Source: Plumapathes pennacea
Lineage: Eukaryota > Cnidaria > Anthozoa > Antipatharia > Myriopathidae
Direction: 5' to 3'
Length of the DNA stretch: 64,000 nucleotides
Assembly: GCA_964036295.1 (NCBI GenBank)
Contig: OZ038467.1
Location: 3,787,501 to 3,851,500 of the forward strand
This document shows positions 48,716 through 60,700 of this stretch, in pieces. Made by a program: the position numbers and the translations under genes. Below the pieces are notes generated by a model that made no database searches, had not been told where the DNA came from, and worked only from the letters and a program-made list of their open reading frames with translations. The first letter of the stretch is position 1. Every line of letters begins with the position of its first letter.

Positions 48716-51700
48716 ATGAGAAAGATGCCTGACACGAACGAGGTAAGGAATGCTGCAGTGTTTGAGCTCATGTGTGCTTCAATGAGCGTGCACGTTTTCA
48801 TGTTCATTTCAGTCGTTCTCATTTCTTCATTTTGGAAGGTTGTGAGATTGCGAAGTAGTATTCTTTGATATTTCGTGTATATTGTTTCAAAGGTTCAGAA
48901 AATTGACTGTGATTTTCGGTGTTGAAAGCTTTTTCGGTCGACATTTATACGGTTGTTTGACACTGGAGCATCTGCAGCAGCTTGAAATGCCTTTCCTCGT
49001 GCCAAATTTTATCAATGGCTTTATTTCTGAGTTTAGACTGAATGACATACTAGCCTCTCTGCTATATTATAGGGGGCACACACAAACAAGTGTCAAAACA
49101 TGCAACATTTCCCCCAGCACATTTCACGTTATTATGCGTTCAGAATAATTATTATTATGATTTTGAGCTGCATGCATGCTGACCACATTTCAGGCCAAAA
49201 TATACAATTTTCTATGGATTTTTTAGACCCATTACCCAAAATATGTAGCCTTAGTACATCCTTGTCAAAATCATACACTATCCCAGGCCAAAACGACAAA
49301 ATCTATTGCCCAATTTGAGACTAAAAGCTTCAAAGCCATACCTTTGGGGCAGCACAAAACCTATATGCTGTAACATGTTTATGGAGGGATATGCCTGTGG
49401 TAATAGTAACAGTCAGATTGAGAAGGATGCATACATTGTATTTGTTTCAATCTTTTTTGCATCCGATCCTTTGGCTATAATAATTTTATGATGTTTATCT
49501 CCATTTGTGGACATTAGTATATGGTACAACTGCACTACACAACAGATTTGATCAACATATTAATGCTTGATTTGACAGCCATTGGAAACTGCCTTCTATA
49601 AGGAGCTTTTTCTGCATCCAAGAGAGTTAGGAAAAAGACTTGTGAGAGCATTTCAAAAGGTAGAGTACATGTATCTATATATTTAATTTTTGTGAGCAGA
49701 TTTAAAAGTACACAACTATACAAACAGAGCAAAAATAATCTGGGACTAGGCCCAGTTGTTCAATAAATTAAAAACAATGGAAGTGCTTGTTCTAATGGTC
49801 ATCATACATTTGCAATATATTTGAAATTTGGCTGCTCAGCATGTTCTATCACATTTTAACACCCCCACCCTAATAATATTATTCCAGCCTTATATGTCCC
49901 CTTTCAAAATCTTTAAACGTCCTGAAAAAAAAAAAAAAAAAAAAAGACTAATATTTTGACCTCACCAGTCACATGGAGTCACATCTTTCTTACAGGTTAT
50001 TCAGGATGGCGAAATTACCCAAAGCTGCTCAATGCTACAGAACTTGAATCAAGCTATAGAAGAGACTGACCACAAACAGAATATTGTGATTGTGCTGAGA
50101 GATCATGGACTATTGGCAATGATACCATTCTTTGGGCATTTGAGAGAGAGAGTGAGGGAGGGGGTTGGGGGTTGGGGGTAGAATGGATGATAGGAGAGAG
50201 AGACAGGGAACAATTAAGACAGACAGACAGACAGACACAGAGAATATGTGAGTATGAAAATGACTGTAAGGATCAAGTTTACTTCTTATTCTGCTTTCTG
50301 GTCCATATAAATGTCACAGCTTCCTGACCGTGGACGGACAAACAGACAGACAGAAGAGTGTGTGTGCGTGTGTGACTAAAATAGACAATGAGATTTGGAT
50401 GACTTGAGCTATTTCTTGTCTCTCTCCACCTTTTCAAAGTTTTCAGGGCTTTGCTTGCTTCTCAGAGAATTCCAGCTGCAACAGAAGCACTTCTCCCTTT
50501 TGTGGACATATTAGCTGTGAGTACAGGAATATCTTTGATGTACATTTACTAATGGCCAAGAATACTTCTTTCAAGCAATGATCCAAACAATATTAGTTTT
50601 TCTGGTGCACTGTATATTGATCTTCTCTTTCTTTCTAATTCTTATTAATCTTGCTCCAGCCAGAAATATTGTACACAATGTATCTTCCGTTGACTCACAA
50701 CTGTGTACATACCATACATACCATACATACCATATGGTACATACCATAACATACCATGTTGGAGGCAGCGTGGCCGAGTGGTTAGGGCGCCGGACTTGAA
50801 ATCCGGAGGTCCCAGGTTGAAGTCCCGCTCTGAGCACTAACTGAATTTGTAACACGGTAGCCCCGCGTTCAAATTCTCGGCCACGTTATGTAAATAGCCA
50901 ACTTGTTAGCCTTCGACCAGTTGGGGTTTTTAACAGATTTACGTTGAGTTTAAAAAGCACGGCCCCACCAGCTCTGCTGAATTACTTACCGTGTATAAAT
51001 AAAGATACTTTACTTTTTTAACATTTGTGCTTTTTTTCTAGAATATTTCAAAGGCTGCACTGTTGGGTAAGTGTTACTTGAGTGCCTGGGGGTCACTTTA
51101 CCACACGAAAAGCGAGACAATTTTTGTAAGGAAGTATGCTGAAAACTTCGAGTTTCTGTTCTTAATATTTATTTTAGATGGACGACTGCAAACTCAGCAA
51201 GATAATAAGGATACCATGTGTAAAGCTGGGCTGATCTTTGTCTGGTGTGCTTTTTTTGTGGTCGTGTTGAAAAAGTGGACATTATTTTTGAGAACTGAAA
51301 CAGTCGTTTTGCTCGGCAAGAGACGGTGAACGCAATTGAAAATTTGTGCCAAATTGAGCAACCGAAGAAAGGATATGGTCACAAAACGCAAGGATATTTT
51401 ATTGCCTCTTCACGTTACCTCCGCCGTCAGTTAAATGAGCCGCTGAGAACGCTAATAATCATGGTTTGGCTTTTCCGTTGCATCCTTATAAACACAGTTT
51501 ATTTTCTCTGTGCAGATAAAGAAGAGCTTAAAATATTTGTCCCTGACATGATACAGTCTGTTGTAGCAGAGAAAGAGATGGAATTCTCACTTAGACTCGA
51601 GGTATGTACGGGGATGACTGTGTCACTCAAACCAAAATATCAGTTGCATTATCCTAAGGTTGGTATCTCTGTACAGCGATGTCGATCGTCCGGATCATTC

Positions 51701-54700
51701 CCAGATCAATTTCATAACTTTGTTTGGGATGTCCAGGCCAATCGATCGGATCTCGATTTTTTTCCCACTGGGTGGACATTTAAGCCAGCCACTTTCACAA
51801 TCGTGCGTAGTTGAAAAAAGTACTTTTTACTAGTGCTCGTAAAAACGAGTGTCTGTCATGTAATTTTCTCTGCTGAGCTTGATTTTGTTTCTCCGCTCCC
51901 CACCCCAACTGCACATGATTGTGAGAGTGGCTTTGCTTTTTTGATAATTTCTGTAGCATATTTAGAAGGTCTGCAAGTCCCTGGTCATGAACTAATGTAG
52001 CAAGCAACTATTGTTTTTACGTACTGTAGTCTCGTCACGCAATCAAAGTCACTAGTCTTCATCTTTATGAATCACACTGAGTTGATGTTGTATCTGAGTT
52101 CAGCATCATGGTTCAGCTAATGACGAGAACAAGTCTGTAGTCACCGTCTGTTTCCTAACTTTGTTCCACAGGCCGTCAGATGGGTGAATTTGTATTTGCG
52201 TGGATTTAAGTTTAAGAGTGATGACGAGGATGCATCCGCAGTCTGTCGTGCCTTTTCAGAAATGTAAGGTTATGAACTAAACCTTGGCACTAGCGCGCGT
52301 ACTAAATACCATTTATTGCCATCTTGGCCTCACACCTGTAACTTCAAAAAGTGATGATGATAGGCAGCGGGATTATTAGATTCATTTGGGCTGTTTATAT
52401 GGAGAAAAGTTGTTCCCCGAGTCACCCTGATCATACATTTCTATATAATCACTGTCCTTGCCTCCAAGTTCCCCCTGAAATGTACAAATAATTGGCACGC
52501 CAGGGTGATTTATTGGAGAGGGTGTCTCTGGTCCCCGGTAAGAACTTTCACCACATAAATGGGGCTTAATTCTTAAAGCACATAATGCGACTGGAAGATG
52601 ATATTACACATATTTTGGTGAGCCATGATCAATTCATTATGTTTTTTAACAGCAAAGGGGACAGCCGCCACCTTCTCGCCACTGCTGGAGGTGAGATTTT
52701 ACTTTCAGTACATTTCTGAATATTCTGCTTCTCCATTGTTTTTTGTTCACTTGTTTGTTGAGGGGTTTATGCCATTTAGAGCGGTTTTCATATGCCTTTC
52801 ATAAAACCAAAAACCAAAAACCAAAACCTAGTAATGGCAGTGCCAATCGAATATGTTGTAAGAAGAACTTTTCAACCATCGTGAAACCAAAGTAATTTGC
52901 AACTGGTTTTATTTTGAGGAAAAGACCAATCAGTAGTGCGAAGAACGTCATCGTCACGAGCGTGCGTGCGTGCGCGCGCAGGTTGCAATCAGGTTGTCCC
53001 CGTAAGATGAATTTGTTTTCACCAATTCAAAAGAGTAGAGCCGTTTTCGGCTGACAAACTCGTGTGGACCAATCCGAAAGCGAAGCAAACGCAAAACCAA
53101 AAGCAATTACACGATTACGTCCGATAGTTATCCGAAAATCGATTGTTTACCTTTATAACCCTTTCTGTTATTTTTTCAGATTATGAGCTGCAAAATGGCA
53201 TATTGGAGATGATTTTCCGGTTGACACCTGCACAAGAAAGAAAATCCTTTGCTACTGCCAGCTTTACCGCTAACTCTGAAGTCCAGATGTTTGTAGATAT
53301 TAATGAGGGAGAATTTGAAGCTGTAAGTAACCCTTATACACAACCGTAACGAGCGAGCCAAAGCAGACAACAGTAATACCCAACTAGCGTGCAATGCAGT
53401 CGTTTCCGTTCGTTTTAGGCTGAAATATGATTCGGGAGACGGGGACCCCGCGGAAATGCGTCTTTTAGCCGTGTGGTCATCTTGCTTTTGAGTCAGCGGT
53501 TATTACACAAAATCGTGGATTCAAATGCAGATTTTATAGTTAATTAGCCAAGAAAACTCAAGTTACACCTTTATTCCTCCCTTGATGCAGGGATGCCGAC
53601 ATTTCCTCAACACTTTGAACGGGAACCAATCTACAAGCAACAGAAGGTAACATGGCAAATGGTTTGAACAGTAGGTTGCTTGTGGTCATCTTGGTGAGAG
53701 TAGCCCGTTCAGGAAGGCTGTTCTTGGTGGCTGACGTTTTTCAGCCAAATGATGGTATTTATCTTTCCGGTTGTTGATGTGATTGGCCTGCTTTGTCGTG
53801 ATACTTTTTTGGTCGAGAAGACTCGGGTGTGTTTCGTGATTGGTCAGTTCTTGTTCGTTTGTCCTATCGATCCATCTATTGTTCGTTCATTTGCGTTTGG
53901 ATTCTATTAATCGTTCGTATCGTGCAGGATAGTGTTGTTGGATCTGTCGAGAGGTTTTGTGTACCAACTTTCGTGTGCTCTCTCTGATCATTACCGAAAG
54001 TTTGGTTGACATTAGACGGGCGGATGAGGTGTTTTTACCGGACAAACAAGCGCACACTCCAAGATATATTAACACAGTTTTGGTTGTCATTGTATGTAGC
54101 ACTGGGTGTGTAATATTTGACTGTTTCCATCCATTCATTCTTTCGCTTTTTCTCTTCTCTTCTGTCCTTCTCCACATTTTGTCTGTTTTTCTTCCTAGTG
54201 TACATTCCTTTCCCTGTAAGAATGCCTTCTTCGGTAAATCCCAGGTGGGTTTTCATTAAACGTAAGGTTGAAGAGGAATACTATAATTTGTCTTATCGTA
54301 ATGTTTCCGGAGCCGTTTCGGACGACTGTCGAAATTAATCCATGTGATTGTTCTGCCTTTTGCGTTTTCTGCGCTTTCCAATGTTGGTCCAAACAAGTTT
54401 AGCAGCATTCTGGGCCAATCAAACCCTGCTTGGTTGCGATATTCTCACGGCAAGAAAGCATCCAAGTGGTGATGGCGTGTTCTCGCCCTGCTGATTGGTT
54501 TCTTTTTCAAAGTAAATCAAACGCGGATTATTTTGGCTTCCAATTGGTTGAAAATGTTTCTCACATGTAGCCTCTGTGATTGGCAGTGTACTTGCTTTGG
54601 TTTTGGTTTTCATCAGTCATTACCCTGCGAGCAGAACCATCTTTCTCTCCCTCGCTTCTTTGGGGGAGAGAAAGGTGGTTCTGCTCGCAGGGTAGACAGT

Positions 54701-57700
54701 CATCTGAAAATCCTATTCATCTGGAAACCTTTAGAGAGCCCCCTGACGTGGTACGGTCATCACGAGACAATTTCGGGTGCATTTCACGTCATGAATTTCT
54801 GTTTTGACTCTTTTATTGGGCTTTGCCTGTAGGCCTGTGAGGTATTAGGATCTGAAACTCCCTCAATGACCATACAAAATCTATTGTCTTCACCGTGAAT
54901 GGTCTTCACAGTCTATGGTCAATGTTTCGTATACAATTCCAGGCTTCACTCGCAAGTCAGCCTTCACTGTGTTGATGTTTCTGGTGTGTTTGATTCCTAT
55001 CTCAAGGTCCAGCAGCCAAAATACCAAGGCCTGAAGGAATTCTGGGTGGACTTCAATTTAGGATCCAAATCAATCACGTGTTTTGTTTTGGATGAGAGCG
55101 AGGCAGTTGAAAAGGTAACTTTGTCCGCCTTGTTTTTAAGGTCGCCCACGAAGTGGGGCGAGCTTAAAGGAGTCGCGATGTCCCTCCAGCCTTCTGTGTG
55201 AACGATGAACTTCCAGATAAGGATTTTGTCAATTCCAAATTTGGGCATGATCGTGTTACGCGTTATAATAGCAGTTCTCCAAGTAGGTTTTGTGCGGGAG
55301 CTTTTCTGGAACTCGTTTTCATTCTGGTGGTCAAGCATTCAAAGTTTGTTTGGTCACTGAGCCTAAAAGTTTCCGCGAATGTAGATTACATTGTGATTAT
55401 TAAGGCACGAACATATAACGCCGCTGAGCGCGGACGCTGAAGACACTGAAATTAATAGTCAAAATGGTGTGGTCGATTCCTTAGTGTTACACTCTGGTTG
55501 TCGTTTAATTTCTAGGAGAGCCAATGGGAGACAGTTATCATCCCTGCGAAAAGTGTACTGGCCTATCGCTTCAAAGGTATTATCATTCTGCTCTGTCTTT
55601 TTAACTGTTTTGTTTGTTTTCGTGCTACTTTCACAATCATGCACGGTTCGCGAGGCTGAGGTATATTTTTGTGCGCCACGTGATGACAAAACTTGGCGGG
55701 AAAATGCAGAACTACTTCTTTGGTCACAGTGTAATTATGTAGAAACAAAACCAAGGTCAGTAGAGAAGTGTAAGCATTGATACAGCGCACGATTGTGAAA
55801 GTGGCTCTTATTGCCATTTAATATTTGGCTTTTAATTTCTTGTTTTTGTTTTTGTTTTTGTTTTTGTTTTTTTTTTTACCGTGAAAATTCTCAGTTTATG
55901 GCACGAGAATAGATCTGATAATTTCAAGGTCCATCTCTCCAACATTTATTACTACGGTTGACTTTCCCCTGTTTTCTATTTTTATTTTTTGTTTCCTCAA
56001 AGAAACCGATGAAGAAGTGTTTATTTTGCTGAAACTGGACAAGCCAGTTTCTGAGATAATCGACTTCCTACCTGAAAACCAGGAGCATTACGTCAAGTTG
56101 TGTTTTGAGAAATCACGTATCCTTTAGCATTTCCAGTGAGTTTCCCTCCTTTCGCTCCGTTTTCGGATGGGAGTAGGGGACCTGACTAAAATTAAGAGCT
56201 GCACCCGCTTTTTGATGACTTTTGTAACACCAAACCCAAAGTAAGTACAACTCTGATCACAAAGGCTACACACTTTTAACCAGAAGAAATTTACGAAGAA
56301 GAGACCGCCACATGCTTGCGTAAGCAGGGTTTTGCTCTTGTTCCTGTATTGTTCCAAGAATATTAATGCTTTCAAACTTGTTTGGACCAATCGCAACGCG
56401 TAGCTAACACAAAAACCAAAACTTTTGACAAGTAATACGAAAACGGCTCGAGAACCAATCCTTAACTGTTGAAAGACATTCCGTCAGTAGTCACTGAGCA
56501 GATTCTTGGTCCCATTAAGAAGAAATCTGGAGTCAGCAAGAGTGACGGTGAAGCAGGCAGTACTCTAACAAAAGCATCGGTCGCCATTAATTCCATTCAC
56601 CTCGGTAGTCGAGCCTCAGGCGTGACTAAAGTCGTGCCCACTGCAAATGTTGAGGTAGGCAAAGGACATCTTTCTGTTTTGGTGCATGTTGTTGTTGTTG
56701 CTGTTGTTGTTGTTGTGGTATCCGAGAGTTTTTTTTTGCTGACACGCCACCGTCAAAAATTAGACAAAAATGTTCTCGTTTGAGTTTCCAAATCTGTTGT
56801 TTTTGTGTAGGAAATCTAGTCAAGATGAACTTTAAAGCATTCAAAATAGTTTTCAAGTGTAAACGGGGCCATAGCCTAATTTTGAACAGTCGGATTTTTT
56901 TAGGTTCGAATGCGTCAAACTTGTTTTTGGTAGTGAAAGAGATGGATGTGAATTTTGTTTGATGTATTGGCGTCCTAACATTTGTTTTTGTGTGTAAATT
57001 GAACCGATCTTTCTGCGTCATTGTGCATTACTCGCATCATTTCAGCTTCCACCATTGCCGATAACGCCAGAGGTTAGCGAAGAGGACAGCTCTGAAACAC
57101 TTTCCCAGGAATTCAGTGGTACCAAGGACATTTCCCAGAAGAAGAGTTGTATTGAAGAGGACACAGCAGTGAATCATGAAGATGGCGGAGGAGAAGAAGA
57201 GGAAGTGACAGATTTCAAAGAGACAGACGGAGTGCAGGGCGTCCAAGGCAAGTCAGATGGGTGTGGTGAGGATGAAAACGGAACACCAGACGACAAGAAC
57301 GAGACTGAAGTCCATCAAGAGAATGCTCGGATTCTGCCGATTGTCGTAACCGGGCTCCAGCCGTCTGCAAACAGAGCGTCAGTTGTGTGGAATGATCAGG
57401 CGCAGCTTAGACGATCGATACGGCTCAGCTCGAGAAATGAATCACGCCGCGAAGCAAAGACAACAGGACAGTGTGGGGACGAAGCAAGTACATTCAGAGA
57501 ACGGTCTCCGCATGGAACAAACAGAAACGTCACGCCCAAAGTAACAGACGCTGCTGTTGCTGACGGAAGCGCGGAAGGCGTGAAGTCGGCATTAGCACCA
57601 TCCAACTCTTGCGCTAAGTCTGCTGGAAGGGTCGAACGAGACCATTTATCGTCTTCTGATGAAGGCAAGGAAGATCAGTGTGCAGGAGATGAATCTGGTA

Positions 57701-60700
57701 GGAACGAAGAGTCAGCAGATGAGCACGGGAAGGCATGTCGAACAGCAAAGAGGGCAAAGTCGCCTCTTCATTTCATTACTAAAGTGAGTTGAGTTAGCAT
57801 CAATGGAGTATTTGTCCCCCTCAATTTGCGCCTTGCGTTTATGCCGCTAGACAATTCCTTTGCAAAGTTCTGAAAACAGTTTTAACGAAACTCGAACATG
57901 CCGTGTTTGCTTAACACCTCTCAGCGTGCCTTTCGGAAAGTGTGGATCGAACATTTTGCCCTGCTCAGCCACGATTAACCCTTTCTCTCCCAATAGTGAT
58001 CCCCTTCGATTTTCTCCTTCAGTTTCTCATCAGAAACATATGATACGGTAGGGAGAACTTGGCCTTTGATACCTTGCCAAGATGAAAGCTGATTAAACTA
58101 TCAATTCTCACTACATTACTCATAAATTTTACTCTTAAAAGGTTGGGAGAATCTGCATTTTGAGCTTGGGAATGAAGGGGTTAACAACAGACTATGTGAA
58201 GTCCTCTTAGTTTATTTTATCCCTGTTTTGTTTAACATGTTTCTTGATCAAGTTTATCAGCAAACGTATTTCATCGTACTGAGATCGGGGCGAATTTATG
58301 TTACCAGACTGATGGGGTCTGTTGGAAAGGGTGGACTTATAATGTGGCATTAGTTACAGTGTTTCGTCTGACCGCAGGGCCCTCGGAAGGATAGCAGTAG
58401 CACCTCGGAGGAGGAGGAGACACAAAGAAAGTATCCTTCCGCTTTTAATGTTGGGCAGAGGCTAGAGGCAGCGAGGCGACGCAGGTCGAGTAGTGATGTC
58501 AGCGATTCCGAACGTCAAGCGAGAAAAGTTTTAAAGGAGAAGGTCTTTTCACATGGACCATCACCAACTTCCCCCGTGAGGGTGACTGAGGTACAGTTAG
58601 GTGCAAATTCCTCGTTTTCTTTAAGTCTTTCCAAGAAGTATCTCGGCTTTTACAAGGTCAGAATATTTCCTAAAACTATACACTGGACTTTAGTTCAAGA
58701 TATTTTTCTGAGTTACACAGTTTTTGAAAAGTTCCGCGCTGGCCTACCTCGACACAGTAAACAGTGCAATGCCTGCTGAGGCCGAAATGGCGACAGTTGT
58801 GCGATTCCTTTTTCATCGCTGCAGAACCCAAAGAAGAAGACGGATGGCAAATTTGATTCCTTGAGCCTAGCGCCTAAAGCGCGCTCCAGCCCCAAACGTG
58901 GCAAGAAAAGAGCGTTGACACCATCGAAACCATTGCCACCACGAGGAAAGAAGTACAGACACAAGCAACGTGAAGAAAACCCGGAAAACGAGCGCGCGTC
59001 TGCTGTGGAAAGGACTGAGGAAGATGACATTGAAGTAATGCAAGACTCTTACGAGGTAATGACCAAAACATATTCGATTGTGATTGTAGACCGTTTTCGG
59101 ATGACTGTCGAAAGTCCCCCATTGTGTGGTTTTGCGTTACTTGCTTTACTCCTTCTCTGATGCCCGAGTTAATCGGGCCCTCATCCAATCCAGCGTTATT
59201 GTTTACAAGGCTGGTTTTGGTTCCCAATAGGAAGACAAACAAATAAACAAAAAAATCGATCGCAAAATAGGTAATAAGCCACTTTCACAATCATGTTCAG
59301 TAGAGAGATTTATTTAACAGACACTCGTTTATGTGGGCAGTAAAAAGTGTTATTTGCTACTGAGCATGTGAAAGTGGCTTATTATCATTTGAGCCGTCAG
59401 CCCAAAGAAAACTAATAATATTTTCAAACGAATCTGATGGAAACATTTTTAATTACCAATATTGCTTTCGAAAATTGCTTTGAAAATGGATTGCGGAATG
59501 GGCGCGCAAAGGATTGTAGTTAACTGTTCCTTGACGCCGCGCGGCAAGTGGAAAGCTGCGGCAGGTTGCGCTTTATTTTTGAATGGTCCGATCTCAGCAG
59601 GAGCCTGCACGTTTGTCAACCATTCCCGAGGGGACGGAAAAGAGTTTTGGGGATGAAGAAGGTGACGTGGCCGAGAAGTCCAGAACACGAAGACAACAAA
59701 GGAAAGCAGCTGACAGGAGAGGTCTTCAACAGAGCAACCCAGGAACAACCAAACAGAAAAACACAGAGGTATTTACTTGTGAAATGTTTCAAAAAGCAAT
59801 GTGCCTTTTCATGCTTTATGCCTCAGTCATTCAAGAGGAGGCTGAGTGCGAAAGTCAACATGCACAAAAATGCTTTGATTTGCTTTGATTTGCATGAAAA
59901 TCTCGTTTCATACAAAAGGCAGCCACTCGGAGACCCGTCGTGTTACTCGTTCGTAGAAAGGCAGCCACTCGAAGACCCGTCGTGTTACTCGTTTCGTAGA
60001 AAGCAGCCATTTGGAGACCCGCCGTGTTACTCATAACAAATGTTTTTATTTTTTATGGTGGCTTGCATGACTTTTGTCAGTAAGACTGTAACTAACGATG
60101 CTTTATTTTCTCTAGCAATCTTTACACTGAGTTTACTAACCTATCTGTTGTATTATTATCCTAAGGCGCCTCAAAGAGAGAAAGGCAAGCCGCGGCTCGC
60201 TTCGAAGGCTTCGGTGAGTCCCGGATTGAGTGTTATTGCGGAGGAGGACGCTGTCACAGTAATGTTAACGCCAGGTGAGACAAAGCCTACAGGTTGTTCA
60301 CTGTTCCACAGCTTTGTACAAATCTTGAGCACTAGGTGACGACGTATGAGTTTCAGCTAGAAGAAGCTTTTGAGTTGGTTCTGATTAGATAAAATCTCCG
60401 TAGAGGTTAAGAGAAACGATTTGGTTAATCGAGATTTGAACAACCGTCCTTTTTGCTGGCCTTTCAGGTCAGGCGATTTACTCGGATATGATCGCGGACG
60501 GCACTTGGGACCCAGACATTGACATGCGTTATGTTTTAGACCTACACAAACCACGGGACAGTGTTGTCAGAACGCGTGGAAGCGCAGAAACGTCTATGAG
60601 CCGTAAGAACAAGGACGCTGATGAACAAGATGAAGAGGAACAGATTAACGAAGATTTACGAGAAACGAAGCTTTACAAGAGCGGGTATGTTACCTTTTCA

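Noticed and set aside
50761-50838. A functional tRNA-Ser gene
   Set aside because: The variable arm and acceptor pairing do not form properly and the sequence continues into a SINE body and tail.
51326-51814. A 162-codon open frame read as a separate protein
   Set aside because: Only its middle (51516-51601) is coding, as SYCP2 exon 6; the rest is intron that happens to stay open, including part of a MITE.
54117-54338. Candidate exon in SYCP2 intron 10
   Set aside because: Frame does not fit the flanking exon phases (53646 phase 2 to 54943) and no acceptor precedes it; the direct junction restores conserved SYCP2 sequence.
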